Virus record (IMG/VR): IMGVR_UViG_3300027974_000039
Span: 1-63,361 of that record
Strand: one strand, 5' to 3'
DNA length: 63,361 nt
Source of the DNA: a virus
Positions 40,229-52,300 of this stretch are shown here, one piece after another (the stretch's first letter is position 1; the number at the start of each line of letters is the position of its first letter). The notes beneath the pieces are model-generated. The model ran no database searches. It saw only the letters and a list, made by a program, of their open reading frames with translations, and was not told the origin of the DNA. A program made the position numbers and the translations under genes.

Positions 40229-43200
40229 TTGGCAGATCAAAATATAGTTACCAACATAACTGCGACGGCTAATTTTAGTAGCCTAACAGCGCAGTTACAA
40301 GCGGTGACCTCTCAACTTCTAAAACTTCAAGCTACAACAATTGGTTTAAATAAAAATTTAACTAGCCAAGTTGGAGTAATGAATCGTCAGTTTGACGAAA
40401 CCATGCGCTCCACTGGCCAGTTTGCCAGACACTTTGTAACACTAACTTCAGACGTATCTAAGTTCGGACAGAACCTAGATAGCGGAAGAATGAAGCTAGG
40501 TCAATATTTTCAAACATGGCAAGGACACACAAGAAAAACTAGCACATTAGTTAAAGAGCTAGCTAAACAGCAGGTAATGCTTGAGAATGCAATTATCCAA
40601 CCACTAGGTAAAAATGCTCAAGGATTAATGCAATATAACGTAATGGTTCAATCTGGACTAGATGCAACAAAGAATAAATCTGCACTATTAAGACAAGAAC
40701 TATCTATCATGAATAAGGTCATGAATGATGGGGCGGGCCAATTAATTAACTGGGGTAAAAATACACAGTGGGCTGGTAGACAGCTTACAGTAGGACTTAC
40801 TGTACCATTAGCAGCATTTGGTATGGCTGCAGCAAAAGCATTTAGACAAGCAGACGAAGAGCTTGTTAGACTTACAAAGGTTTACGGCGGGTTAACAGCA
40901 ACATCATCATCAGATTTATTAAAAGTAAGAAAAGATGTAGCTGCTTTATCTAGAGAATTAGCATCTGGCTTAGGTGCAAACTTTACAGAGACTATTGGAT
41001 TAGCAGCTGACATTGCTGCAACTGGAAAAGAAGGAAATGCACTTCTAGAATCAACTAGACAAGCAACAAGACTTTCAGTTCTTGGTGAAGTTGATAGGCA
41101 AGAGGCAATGAAAGCAACACTATCAATTCAGACAGCTTTTGGACAAAACACAGATCAGTTAGCACAATCAATTGACTTCCTTAACGCAGTTGAAAACCAG
41201 ACATCAACGAGCCTTGCAGATTTAGTAGAAGCAATTCCTAAAGCTGGACCAGTTGTAAAAGCATTAGGTGGAGACGTACAAGATTTAGCACTTTATTTAA
41301 CAGCAATGCGAGAAGGCGGAATCAATGCTTCAGAAGGAGCAAATGCATTAAAATCTGCATTAGCATCTATCATTAATCCAACTAAGGTTGCAAAGGGTAT
41401 GTTCATGGATCTTGGTATAGATCTTGGCGGTATAGTTGAAAAAAATGCTGGAAACTTAACTGGAACAATAATGGCATTAAAAGATTCACTAGATACATTA
41501 CAACCACTAGAAAGAGCAAGAGCAATTGAGCAGCTATTTGGTAAATTCCAATTTGCAAGAATTAATGCATTATTTGAGAATCTTGGGAAACAAGGAAGCC
41601 AGACACTAAAAGTATTAGATTTGATGAAAGCTAGCACATCAGATTTAGCTAGTATATCTGATCGAGAATTAAAAACAATGACTGAATCTGCCTCTGGTAA
41701 ATATAAGAGAGCACTTGAATCTGTAAAAGCAGACCTAGCAGTAATTGGAGAACAATTCTTAAAGGTTGGAACATTTGTATTAAATGCAATTGATGGAATT
41801 GTTAAATTTATTGGGCACCTTCCAGGACCAATTAAAGCAGTACTAGGATTTATTGGAAGCCTTACAGCAATTGCTGGACCTATTATTATGTTAACTGGTG
41901 TGCTTGCTAACTTCTTTGGATATATTATTAAGGGTATTTTTGCTTTAAAGAATATTGGTAAAGGTGGAACAGGATTTAAACTTTTAACTCCAGAATTGAT
42001 GGCAGCAGCAGAAGCTGGCAAAAGTGTAGAGCAATCATTCTATAGCGATACAAAGGCAGCAGCCACATTCTCTGATGCAGTATTAACATTAGCAGCTTCA
42101 TTTGAAAAACTAAAGCAAAGCGCAATGTCTTCCACTATTGCAACTAATAATAGTATGTCTACAGTTGCTGGTAGCCCAGTTATGCGTGGCGGAGGAAGAA
42201 TTGTAGATAAAGAAAACCCTCTTGTTGGAAGACCTTATTCAAGAGATATGTCTCATGTTATTCCAACTGGATCAAAGACTGCAGAACAAAGAGCAAATGA
42301 AACAATATTTTCTACTGTTCCTGGCCCTAAGCCAGTAAACTTAAGACTTTCAAATTCACCACAAACATACATGAGTGAAGATCTTCCAAGAATTCCTGGA
42401 GTAACTTCAGTCAATGGAGTATCTAACGGTATAGTTGCAGCGGAAGCAGCAAAATGGCATTCTATGACAGCAGCACTTGCTATGCAATCAAAGGCAGAAA
42501 TAGCATTACTTAAAACTGAAGTAGCAGCAACTGGAACAGTAACTGCCTCACTAGCAGATTCCTATCAAGCATTACTTCCACAAATGACAAAAATAACTAC
42601 TTTAGCTGCAGAAGAAACAGCACTAATAGTTAATCAATTACAAGCTGGCAAGATTACAGTAGAAGCAGCAAGGGCAAAGATATTTGCATTGAATGCACAA
42701 GTAGAAGCTATGATGGCTCAAACTGCACAAGGAGTTGCTACAGCTCAAGCAAGAAGCATTAGTTTAACTACAGTTCCATTAACTAGCCAGCCAGTTGTTA
42801 GCGCAGCTGGTAAATCAAATATGAAAGAGCTTTTTCATAAATCAGAAACTTCTAAATTAGTAGATTCAATAGCACGTGGCCTTGGCGTTAGAACTTCTGG
42901 AGCTGGATATAGCATTCAAACAACAAAGCCTAGATTTAATACTGGTGGAAAGATTGAAAACTTTGGTCAAAACAAAACTCGGGTAAGCGGTCCTGCATCT
43001 GTAACATACGATGATCGAATGGGCAGCGTTCCAGTAGGTGGATATGTATTAAACCAAGCAGCATCTATGGATCCAGCAAATGCTCAATTAGTAGCAGCAG
43101 CTCCATCAACTCATAAAAATAGTGGTGGTAATATAACTGCACTCCTTACACCAAAAGAAACAGTATTTGGTCCAGGCATTCAAGATAATCCAGAACTTTT

Positions 43201-46200
43201 TGCCGCAGTAGATGCAGCAAATAATGGAAGGCCAGTTGCAGGACATATGGGTGGCGGAAGAATTAGTCTTTCAAAATCTAATTACGGAGTAATGGGCCCA
43301 GCAGTAATGGGTAAAATTTTAGCACAGCTATTTAAGCGCAATCCAAAACTTTCAAGAGAGATGCTACTAGGAAGAGACATGTCTTTGTCTGGCGCAGAAG
43401 CTAGAGCATATCAAGAAAGTGTATTTGGTTCTGCAGTTAGATCATCATCTAAAGAATTAAGTAGACAATATTATTATGTAGGAAATTGGGGCGGAAGGCT
43501 AAGATCAAGTGTTAATACAGCTCTTTCCCATGGTGCTGCTAAAAAAGCTGATGTTGTAAGCGATTTAATGCATGGATCATCACAACAAGCACTTCCTTCA
43601 CTTACAAGATTTTTGCAAGTAAATAAAATATCTGCAGATAAAATACAATTGTTAACTGATCGTGCTAGAGCAAATATAGTTTCTGGTTTATCTGGAACTG
43701 GTAAAATTGGAGAAGCAGAGTGGTCAAGACTTCAACACAAAGAGTATCTTGCTATAGCAAAAGAACTTCGATTAAGAAAAGAATACTTAGAAAGTTTAAA
43801 TGTTCCAGGACAAAGAAGAGCTCATTCAACTGATCCAGCTGCAAGAGGAATTCAAGCAGAAACTGCTTTAAATCCATATGGCAAAACAGATTTAGAAAAA
43901 CTTATTGCCGCAAATGATGCAAATGGAACAAGATACATGGGGTCATACCGTAATTATGGAATAGAAAAAATTAATGGAGAACCAACAGCGCTAGCGCATA
44001 TGATGCCTAAATTCAATTATGGTGGCAAAATAAGACCAGGAAAGTCTAATTACGGAAAGCCTATGTTCCTTGGAATGCCTAGAAGAATTAAGGATATAGA
44101 GCAACAAAGACAATCTAGACTTCACATGGAAGAAATTAGTGCTGGTCTTAAGAACAGCAGATTTGCAGATGTGCCACCAACAGATTTTGGTAAATTAATA
44201 ACACCTACTTCTGGAAGAAGTTTCCCAGTTCCAGGTATTGGTGGATTATATGAAAAACCAGATGGCACTAGAGTATTTGTTAAGCCAGTAATGGATGAGA
44301 CAGCAGCGTTAGCCGAACAACGTGCAACAATCATTGCAAGAAATGCACATGGATTACATTCACCAATGCAATCAATTAGGACCATGATAGACCCAACTGA
44401 TCCAGCTGGTAAAAGAAAACTTCTTGTTTTAGAGTCCCCATACGATAAAGCATTTGCACAATCTTCTGGAGAATTTAGCAGGAAAGATTATTTTAAACAA
44501 TTAGTAGCCGCTAATTTAAGAGGAGATAAAGATTTAGGGGCAGGCAATCTATATGGTGGGACACTTGCAGATGTAGGAACTGCTGGCGTATTTAAGATGG
44601 CTTCTGGCAAGAGAACATATGAAACAAATATGCCTTCAATGTCAGATCAAGCACGTATTAATTTGCTTGGAGTAAAAGGTGGAGCCAAGAAGTTCTTTGC
44701 AGAATCTACTTTAAATATACCAAAGGGAATGACACCTAAGCAATATCATGAAACAATGATTGCTGAGATAGACACTGTTCTTCCAGCTTTAAAGAAAACA
44801 ATATCAGAATTTAAATTAAATGCAGAAGAATTAGCTATATATAATGCAATGATTAAAAGACTTGAAGATGGCAGAAATGTTAATTGGCAAGAATTTCATG
44901 GCATCCATTCTGCAGTAAAACCTGCAGCGGCTAAAGCGCTTACCCCTGCAGCGTTAAAGAAATTAAAAGACGAAGTAGATTTAAGAATAAGACAAAAAGG
45001 ACATGCAATATCTTTAAGCGATAATTCATTTAAAACGCCTCTTAATGGATTTAATGGAGGCGGAGGAATTGGTAATGTCTTAAAGGGATTAGCTATGAGA
45101 AGAATTGGTGCAGGCTTTGGGCCAACAGGTGCACCTAAACCTAGTACATATGAATCAGCTCCATGGGGAGTTAACTCACTATCTATTGAAATGGCAAATA
45201 CATTATTTGCAAATTCTGGATTAAGAAAGCATACACAAAAACTTCTTTACGATAAGTTTGCTGCTGCCTTGGCAAAAGAAAAACCTTATGGATACGTTAA
45301 AGATGCACAAGGTTCTTTAAAGAATGCACTTGAGCCAGCATCACTAGATGCAGTAATTAGACAAGCTGCTAGCGATTTAGTTGGCGATAGAAATCTATTA
45401 AGACAACTATCTCCAATAGATAAAGACATTCTTAGAAACAAATATTTAAATTGGGATTCAAGAAAAGATACCCCAATGACTGCAGAGCTAAAGAAAAAGA
45501 TATTTGGCATTGATGGTAAAAGAGAAATGGGTGGACCAGTATCTCCAGGACAAAATTATGTTGTTGGAGAAAAAGGCCCAGAAATATTCAGTCCTTCACA
45601 AAGCGGAAATATTATTCCAGGATATGAAGTTGGCGGAGTTATTAGATATGGTAAAGATTCATATGGAGTAAGTGGTAATCCAGCAAAACGTGCAGCAGAA
45701 GCAGCAGCTAAAGCAGAACGTATTGCAGCTTCTCAAGCTGCAGCAACTGCAAACCCAGAATATAAAGAAGGACCGCTTTCTGTAGGTAAAACTACAATAG
45801 TTGGAAATGGCGGAGTAAGAACAAATGCTTATGGCCTGCAGGGGTCTTTCCCGTATGCTCCAGGATTAAAGCTTCCATTAAGAGGATTTAATGCAGCAAT
45901 AGATTCAGCTATATTATCAATTTCAAGTAATTTAAAGGCAGCATCAAATAGATTAATTACTAGCACAAGAATGATTGGCGATCAGATAAACTCATCTTTA
46001 AGAACATTATCTGATGGAGCAAAAAGATTTGGAACATCAATTACAGCATCAACTAAAACACTTGTTTCTTCATATAAGCATGGTGGATCTGAAATATTAA
46101 AATATGGTGCCCCTGGAGCGTTTGTTGGAACTAGAGAAGATCGTAACGCTAGAATGCTTGGTTCATTTAAAGCTAATGCTGCATATTCAACTGCAGCAAT

Positions 46201-48865
46201 AATGCATCCACTTCAATATTTAAAGCAAAAGGGTGTATTGGGAATGGATCCTAATAAGCCAGCTCTTGGAACTGGTGCCCTGGGCAGTACTGTTGGAATG
46301 ATGGGTGGAATGGCAGCTGGAACTGCAATCGGTGCAAAATTTGGAGGACAACAAGGCGCAATGATGGGAAGCATGGCTGGAATGATGGCTGGTCCAGCTT
46401 TAATGTCAGGTGCTGGTAAAGCAGTTTCAATGATGGCAGCCAGATCAGTTACCATGGGAGTTGCATCAGCTGGACTTGGAGCAACAGCAGCTGGAATTGC
46501 AGGCTTAGTAGCACCACTTGCTGCAGTAACAGCTGCAGTTTATGTTGGATACAAAGCGTGGAAACATTATAAAGAAGGACAAACTCTTAATATATCTACA
46601 TTTGGTCTTACTGCAGAAGCAGCTAAAAAAGCTAATTTAAGATTTACAGACTTTGGTTCAAAAATAAAAGATACTATTCAGGATTCAAAAGATTTGGCTG
46701 CTGCAAATAAACTTGTATATGAAAGCATGAAAGATGGCGGAACTCCATTTCAGATGACAATTGCAGAATATAAAAAACTAAAGGTTGAAGTAAAAGAAAC
46801 ATTTGGCGAGCAGATTAAAGCATTAGATAGACAACCGTCTACTAAAGTTCCAGATGCAGTCCGAAGAATTAAAGAACAGTTAATAGCAGCTGGAATGTCT
46901 GCTGAAGAAGCAACTAAAAAAGTATATACAATGCTTCAGCTTTCAAATAAAAAAGATCAATCAATTACTGCAACAATGGGTAACGCAGACTTTAAAGCAA
47001 TTACAGATCCTCAAAGCGCTGCAGTTTCTGCAGTCACAAGTTTTGGTAAAGACACAAAAGATCAAGGAAATAAAGAAAAAGCTGCATCATTAAATACAGC
47101 TCTCATGGCAACTGAAACTGGAATTAACGATTTAATTGCAAAGAGAGAAAGACTTGTAGCAAAAGATTTGACTGGAAAGACTAAGTCATTAACATATGCA
47201 GAAGCCGAAAAACAAATGATAGATCAGATAAATAAATCTAAAGAAGCTGGCACAGTAATTACTCAGGGCACAATTGATGAAATGGCAAAAACAAATCCAG
47301 AAGTTAAAAAAATGATTAATGGATCTGATACAGTTGTAAGCGTATGGCAAAAAATTAGATTGCAGGCGCAAGGATTTACTGGTGATCTTTCTAAATTAAA
47401 TTCATCTCAAACAAAACTAATTGCTGATTCTTTTGCTGCTATAGCAACATCTGTTGTAGCAACTAATTCAAGTAAAGATGGACTTCTTTCAAAACAATAC
47501 AGTGCGCTTGGAAAATTAGAAGACAAGATTAAATCTTATACTAAAGCATTAAAGGGTCAAACAGTTTCTCAGCAGATATCTGATAGGGATAAACTGTCTG
47601 CACTTAATAAGCAAATTGAGGCAAATAATAAACTTGCTGAGGCCAGAAAGAAAGCACTTACTGCCGCACAAGCAGATGCTGATCTTGGCAGAGAAATTGA
47701 AAAGACTAGACTTGCAATGCAAAATGCTTCAGCTACTGGAGATACAGTACAAGCACAATCATTGAGAATTGATTTAGAATCATTAACATCTCAGCAACAA
47801 ACAGAGTCTCAAACAAAAGCTATTGATAAAGCAACTGAAGCTGCTAATAAGCCGCTACAGGATGCTATTAAGGCTATGAATGATAAGCAGCAAGGTCTTG
47901 CAGACAGTGCAGCATTAGCTGGAGAAAGTTTAGACAAGGTCCGCACTAAATATGATGAGCAAAAAGCAGCTATAGATAAAGTAAATAATTCAATGACTGC
48001 ACTTTATGGAAATGCAGCAGCAGCTGGTAAATCAATAGAAGAATATGTTAAGACAAATAAAGAAGCTGCAGCAGGATTAGTAGCAGCAACAGAAGCAGCT
48101 ACTGGTACAAAGATGGAAAGATATACTGAAACAAAAGCTTATGAGGGTGGACAACTAGTAACTAAAAAAGTTCCAGTTTCACCACAAGCAAATGCACTAT
48201 CAATACTAGCAAAAGCAGGAGCGGGATCTGCTGTTAATGACGCACTTGCAAACAGCATTAAGGGTGGAGCAACACTTAAAGATGTTGTAAATGCAGTAAA
48301 GGGTGGCGTTGCAGGAATAAAAAGAAAAGATATTGCAGTATCTGGAGATTACTCTAAAGCAATGGAAGAAAAAGAATTTAATGGAGTTAAGACAAAAGTT
48401 TTAAATGCACAAGCTAGAAGATCAATTGCACAATCACAAGACTTACAAATAGGAGAAACTTTTATTTGGAATGGTCAAAGATATGGGAAAAGCCAAAAAG
48501 ATGGCAACATTGTTTTTATGGGTAAAGCTGCAACTGGAGTACAAGGCGGAGCGGCAGGAATGTACCTTGTTGGAGAAAAAGGACCAGAATTTGTTCACTT
48601 AAAGAGTCGTGCTAATATTATGCCAAACGATGTTATGAATACATTAGCTGCAGCATCTCCAAGATATAATTTTGATAAAGCTCAATATAATATGAAAGAC
48701 GGAACTACTTCAGGTAATTCATATGTTGTAAATCAAAATATTTACGCATCTGAAGGAATGGATGTTGAGGCATTATCAAATATGATTGTTAAAAAAGCAG
48801 AAATTGTTATTGGACAAAAGGCCAAAGTTAATGTTAAAATGGTTGGACAGGGGAAGAATATATAA
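40229..48865 (+). CDS. Tape measure protein, very long, with embedded kinase-like domain
   Basis: The 2878-residue protein starts at TTG after AAAGGAG. The N-terminal part carries the TP901-type core (LVEAIPKAGPVVKALGG, then GGINASEGANALKSALASI, near residues 330-375). Hydrophobic stretches lie at about 535-572 and 2030-2120 (Gly/Met-rich, then GIAGLVAPLAAVTAAVYVG). VGEKGPE motifs occur near 1780 and 2775. GGxIxxxKxxYG motifs at about 1012, 1267 and 1805 mark borders of inserted modules. One insert has kinase-like landmarks: K1352 (RVFVKP), E1363, GDKDLGAGN (D1433 to N1440) and D1448 in LADVG. It sets tail length and may enter the cell. Confidence 0.88.
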   Translation: MADQNIVTNITATANFSSLTAQLQAVTSQLLKLQATTIGLNKNLTSQVGVMNRQFDETMRSTGQFARHFVTLTSDVSKFGQNLDSGRMKLGQYFQTWQGHTRKTSTLVKELAKQQVMLENAIIQPLGKNAQGLMQYNVMVQSGLDATKNKSALLRQELSIMNKVMNDGAGQLINWGKNTQWAGRQLTVGLTVPLAAFGMAAAKAFRQADEELVRLTKVYGGLTATSSSDLLKVRKDVAALSRELASGLGANFTETIGLAADIAATGKEGNALLESTRQATRLSVLGEVDRQEAMKATLSIQTAFGQNTDQLAQSIDFLNAVENQTSTSLADLVEAIPKAGPVVKALGGDVQDLALYLTAMREGGINASEGANALKSALASIINPTKVAKGMFMDLGIDLGGIVEKNAGNLTGTIMALKDSLDTLQPLERARAIEQLFGKFQFARINALFENLGKQGSQTLKVLDLMKASTSDLASISDRELKTMTESASGKYKRALESVKADLAVIGEQFLKVGTFVLNAIDGIVKFIGHLPGPIKAVLGFIGSLTAIAGPIIMLTGVLANFFGYIIKGIFALKNIGKGGTGFKLLTPELMAAAEAGKSVEQSFYSDTKAAATFSDAVLTLAASFEKLKQSAMSSTIATNNSMSTVAGSPVMRGGGRIVDKENPLVGRPYSRDMSHVIPTGSKTAEQRANETIFSTVPGPKPVNLRLSNSPQTYMSEDLPRIPGVTSVNGVSNGIVAAEAAKWHSMTAALAMQSKAEIALLKTEVAATGTVTASLADSYQALLPQMTKITTLAAEETALIVNQLQAGKITVEAARAKIFALNAQVEAMMAQTAQGVATAQARSISLTTVPLTSQPVVSAAGKSNMKELFHKSETSKLVDSIARGLGVRTSGAGYSIQTTKPRFNTGGKIENFGQNKTRVSGPASVTYDDRMGSVPVGGYVLNQAASMDPANAQLVAAAPSTHKNSGGNITALLTPKETVFGPGIQDNPELFAAVDAANNGRPVAGHMGGGRISLSKSNYGVMGPAVMGKILAQLFKRNPKLSREMLLGRDMSLSGAEARAYQESVFGSAVRSSSKELSRQYYYVGNWGGRLRSSVNTALSHGAAKKADVVSDLMHGSSQQALPSLTRFLQVNKISADKIQLLTDRARANIVSGLSGTGKIGEAEWSRLQHKEYLAIAKELRLRKEYLESLNVPGQRRAHSTDPAARGIQAETALNPYGKTDLEKLIAANDANGTRYMGSYRNYGIEKINGEPTALAHMMPKFNYGGKIRPGKSNYGKPMFLGMPRRIKDIEQQRQSRLHMEEISAGLKNSRFADVPPTDFGKLITPTSGRSFPVPGIGGLYEKPDGTRVFVKPVMDETAALAEQRATIIARNAHGLHSPMQSIRTMIDPTDPAGKRKLLVLESPYDKAFAQSSGEFSRKDYFKQLVAANLRGDKDLGAGNLYGGTLADVGTAGVFKMASGKRTYETNMPSMSDQARINLLGVKGGAKKFFAESTLNIPKGMTPKQYHETMIAEIDTVLPALKKTISEFKLNAEELAIYNAMIKRLEDGRNVNWQEFHGIHSAVKPAAAKALTPAALKKLKDEVDLRIRQKGHAISLSDNSFKTPLNGFNGGGGIGNVLKGLAMRRIGAGFGPTGAPKPSTYESAPWGVNSLSIEMANTLFANSGLRKHTQKLLYDKFAAALAKEKPYGYVKDAQGSLKNALEPASLDAVIRQAASDLVGDRNLLRQLSPIDKDILRNKYLNWDSRKDTPMTAELKKKIFGIDGKREMGGPVSPGQNYVVGEKGPEIFSPSQSGNIIPGYEVGGVIRYGKDSYGVSGNPAKRAAEAAAKAERIAASQAAATANPEYKEGPLSVGKTTIVGNGGVRTNAYGLQGSFPYAPGLKLPLRGFNAAIDSAILSISSNLKAASNRLITSTRMIGDQINSSLRTLSDGAKRFGTSITASTKTLVSSYKHGGSEILKYGAPGAFVGTREDRNARMLGSFKANAAYSTAAIMHPLQYLKQKGVLGMDPNKPALGTGALGSTVGMMGGMAAGTAIGAKFGGQQGAMMGSMAGMMAGPALMSGAGKAVSMMAARSVTMGVASAGLGATAAGIAGLVAPLAAVTAAVYVGYKAWKHYKEGQTLNISTFGLTAEAAKKANLRFTDFGSKIKDTIQDSKDLAAANKLVYESMKDGGTPFQMTIAEYKKLKVEVKETFGEQIKALDRQPSTKVPDAVRRIKEQLIAAGMSAEEATKKVYTMLQLSNKKDQSITATMGNADFKAITDPQSAAVSAVTSFGKDTKDQGNKEKAASLNTALMATETGINDLIAKRERLVAKDLTGKTKSLTYAEAEKQMIDQINKSKEAGTVITQGTIDEMAKTNPEVKKMINGSDTVVSVWQKIRLQAQGFTGDLSKLNSSQTKLIADSFAAIATSVVATNSSKDGLLSKQYSALGKLEDKIKSYTKALKGQTVSQQISDRDKLSALNKQIEANNKLAEARKKALTAAQADADLGREIEKTRLAMQNASATGDTVQAQSLRIDLESLTSQQQTESQTKAIDKATEAANKPLQDAIKAMNDKQQGLADSAALAGESLDKVRTKYDEQKAAIDKVNNSMTALYGNAAAAGKSIEEYVKTNKEAAAGLVAATEAATGTKMERYTETKAYEGGQLVTKKVPVSPQANALSILAKAGAGSAVNDALANSIKGGATLKDVVNAVKGGVAGIKRKDIAVSGDYSKAMEEKEFNGVKTKVLNAQARRSIAQSQDLQIGETFIWNGQRYGKSQKDGNIVFMGKAATGVQGGAAGMYLVGEKGPEFVHLKSRANIMPNDVMNTLAAASPRYNFDKAQYNMKDGTTSGNSYVVNQNIYASEGMDVEALSNMIVKKAEIVIGQKAKVNVKMVGQGKNI

Positions 48866-49314
48866 TGGCAGCTTTAGTTTTACCAGTAGGCTCAGCATTG
48901 TTTATACAAGATGCCGCTGGAACATGGCAAAAACTAACTGAACATAATAGATCTCCAATATCTGTAGATGTACAACGCTTTGAGCAGACCTCTAGAATGG
49001 CCAATGGAAGCCTTAGAAAGCTGTTTATAGCCGATAAGAAGAACGTCTCTACCTCCTGGAGCATGGTTCCTTCATACTCTACCATGACCGTAGATGGCGG
49101 CTGGGGAGCGGAAGATATAAAAACATTTTATTTAAGCGCTAAAGGCCAAGGAACATTTAATGCCAGAATAGCATATAACGCAGCAAGGACCGAAGATTTT
49201 GTAGCAAGCTTTACTTCATGCTCATTTAATTTAATTAAAAGAAATGTAAAGGAAAAAGTGGCGGATACAGCACAGGCATTTTGGGATGTAACTATTGCAC
49301 TGGAAGAAGTATAA
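48865..49314 (+). CDS. Distal-tail-like minor tail protein
   Basis: The 149-residue protein follows the tape measure gene with a shared base and precedes a large minor tail protein, the usual place of the distal tail hub. It is beta-rich (ISVDVQRFEQTSRMANGSLR, KKNVSTSWSMVPS, AFWDVTIALEEV). The identification rests on position and size. Confidence 0.6.
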   Translation: MAALVLPVGSALFIQDAAGTWQKLTEHNRSPISVDVQRFEQTSRMANGSLRKLFIADKKNVSTSWSMVPSYSTMTVDGGWGAEDIKTFYLSAKGQGTFNARIAYNAARTEDFVASFTSCSFNLIKRNVKEKVADTAQAFWDVTIALEEV

Positions 49315-52300
49315 TGCAATCAGTAAGCCAAACAACTCTAGATAAACTAAATACATCTGCTTCATATTCAATGTCAGGTGGATGCTGGCTAGAATATAAT
49401 ATGAATGATTTAATTGATAAGGCAGCAGTTACAGCCACACCAGCTGATACTGCAACTCAAATAGATCCCATTACTGGTAAGACCTACCAGCCATTTAAAA
49501 AACTATTCCCCCTAACAAGTATAATAGATCCAAGAAGACCTGGAGTAGCAGGCATTAATTATTTTATATTAAACCAAAACGTTACTAACAGCATACCAAA
49601 ATATAATGTTTCATCAGACCTTCCAGTAAGAACTTATTTTTCTAGTCCTAAGAACCAATATAAATTTTGGGTTTCACCCAAATCTGGAGGAACAACTTTA
49701 GATAATTTTAGTTTTACTGTAGACTACCCAGTATCACAAACTGCTGTTGCAAATACAATAATTGTTAAATTTGAAACATCTTATTCTAAGCCATCCACAT
49801 GGTCTATAAAAATACAAGATCACGCAGGCACTGAAACAACAATATCGACAAATGGAGTTGTGCCAGACAATGGGGTATTTCAGTTATACTGGAATGGATC
49901 CTCATGGTCTACTACAAAATTTACAATACCTTCTGCTCCAGTTAATATTAAAAAAATTATTGTAGCAGTAAATACAATTAGCGTTGCCAACTCTTATCTT
50001 GGAGTAATAGAGGTTGGAGCAAGATATATTCAAGACGTATCAAATAGAATAGTTTCTTTTCAAGTTTCAAAAACTTCATCTGATGACTCATCTGGCATTG
50101 TTCCAGTTGGATCAGTAACCTCAAACGCTTTATCAATGTCACTAGAAGGATATGATAAAAAGGGTATTGAGTATGATAAGACGATGCCATTTAACAAAGA
50201 CAATATTAATCTATACAAGAATGTAAAGGTGTCCCCATTCAATAAAATAGGAGACGATGTTATCCCACAGGGAGTATTTTATATAGATTCATTTACATTG
50301 TCAGAGTTTGGAGACATTGACATACAAGGGCTAGACGGAGCAAAGTTTTTACAAGAGATCCTTGCTCCAGATATTGTAATTCAAAATGCCCCATCACAAG
50401 CAATAATAAGAAGACTTTTAGATAGCGTAGGATTTACTCAATATAATTTTAATACATATGGTAAGGGCAATACAAACAAAGTTGACTCTGCTACCATAGT
50501 CCCATTGTATTGGTTTACAGAAGATACAAAGACAGTGTGGCAGCATATTCAAGAGTTATGTAGAGATACGCAAATGATAGCGACATTTGATAATAATGAC
50601 ATGCTTCAATTCTATCCTAGAGATTATTTATTTGATAAAACAAGAACATCTAGTTTTAAATTTAGAAGCGAAACCAAAGGTACTAATATCCCCAACATAA
50701 TATCTTTAACTAAAGAAACAGTTCCATCTGTTAAAGCTGTAAAAGTAATATACACTCCAATTATTAGCACAAACTATCAGGGGTCTTCAGATAACCTTTA
50801 TGTTTCTCCACCAGCTGCTATTGGTGCAGCCGCATTACAGACTACTTTATTAGCAACTGCTCCAGCTGAAACAGATGCACTAAAAGGCGTAGTATCTTTA
50901 TCTCCTATAAGTGTATACAGCGAGTTGGCAGATACATCTTTTTATAATAAAGCTGGATACTTCCTGATTAACAATGAAATAATTGAATATGATGCAATTG
51001 AATTTCAATATGAACCTCTTTCTGCTCCTAATACAGTTATAAAGAAATGGATAACATCAGACTCAGACATTGCTAAATTTCTTGGGGAAAGCAAGATCAA
51101 TTCATTTAAGCCTACTCTTAGATATAGAATTAAAGAAAGAAATGCATTTAATGCAACTGGTAAAGGTATTGGTGTTGGAGAAAACCATTTAGTAAATATT
51201 GATTCATTAAAAGAAGAATGGACTGGGTCTAGGCTAAACTTAAAAGATAAAACAAATATTAGCGACGCAGCAGCATTTTCATTAAGACAAACAGATGGAT
51301 CTGGAACTTCAATATCTAGATCTTTGCTTACAATAGTTGCCCCTCAAGCATCTAAAGAATATTACTGTGCTTCAATTAATCCAGATATAAACTTTACATC
51401 ACAAAAATATTTTTCAATTGGGACAGCTTTATTTTTTAAACTAGCAAAAGCAGGAACAGGCAGAACAACTGGAGAGCAGTATGTATCTGCTGGATTAGGC
51501 ATAGGTCTTGACGCCAATAACTTAAATGGGTATATTTTAAAAATTGGAACTTCTCAAAATGTAGCAAACAAAGGATTAAACTATAGAGACGTACAGTTAT
51601 ATAAAATAGTTAATGGAGTAGAGACTGCAGTTTCTGATACTCAAAAAACAGAAGATGTATCAATTACTGGAGTATCTGGGGGAGAATTTTATAGAGTAGA
51701 CGTAAGAGTTTCTCAAGCAACAACTGGTAAAATAATATTTAAAATTAAATTTAATAATTCAGTTATAACAGCAACAGACTCTGAGCCAATAGCATTAGGA
51801 AATAAAATTGCATTAGTTGGTATGCAAGGCGAAGTAGCTTTTGACTATGCATATATCTCGTCATTAAAGAAAGAAGATTTTACTGGCTCTTATTCTTATG
51901 ACAACTATGGCTCATATGTTGGGTCAGCTACAGAGCTAAAAAATGTATTTGGTGACTTTATAGCTATTGGATCTGCCTCTACTATTCCAAGTCCATGGAT
52001 AAAAGAATTTGGTCCTGTTGCAAGAGAAATTAAAAAGATATCAACTAAATATGCAACTAGACCAGGGTTTGTAAAATACCCTCAAATAATATTAAACCCT
52101 AACGTAACATTATTAGGATATGATGCCAACTCATTTGGAATAGATGCTTATATTTTAAATAACACTGGAGCATTTGTTGATTTAGCAGACGGTGGACAAA
52201 AGAGTTTTATTGTAGTTGGAGAAACAGTTGCCCCATTAGATCCATTTGAGTATATTGATCCAGATTTATCTGCAACTAAAAATGATGAGCAGGTTGCATT

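Noticed and set aside
41293-42021. A 242-codon minus-strand frame inside the tape measure gene
   Set aside because: It is a shadow of the Ala-rich tape measure frame. It lacks a ribosome site and any recognisable domain.
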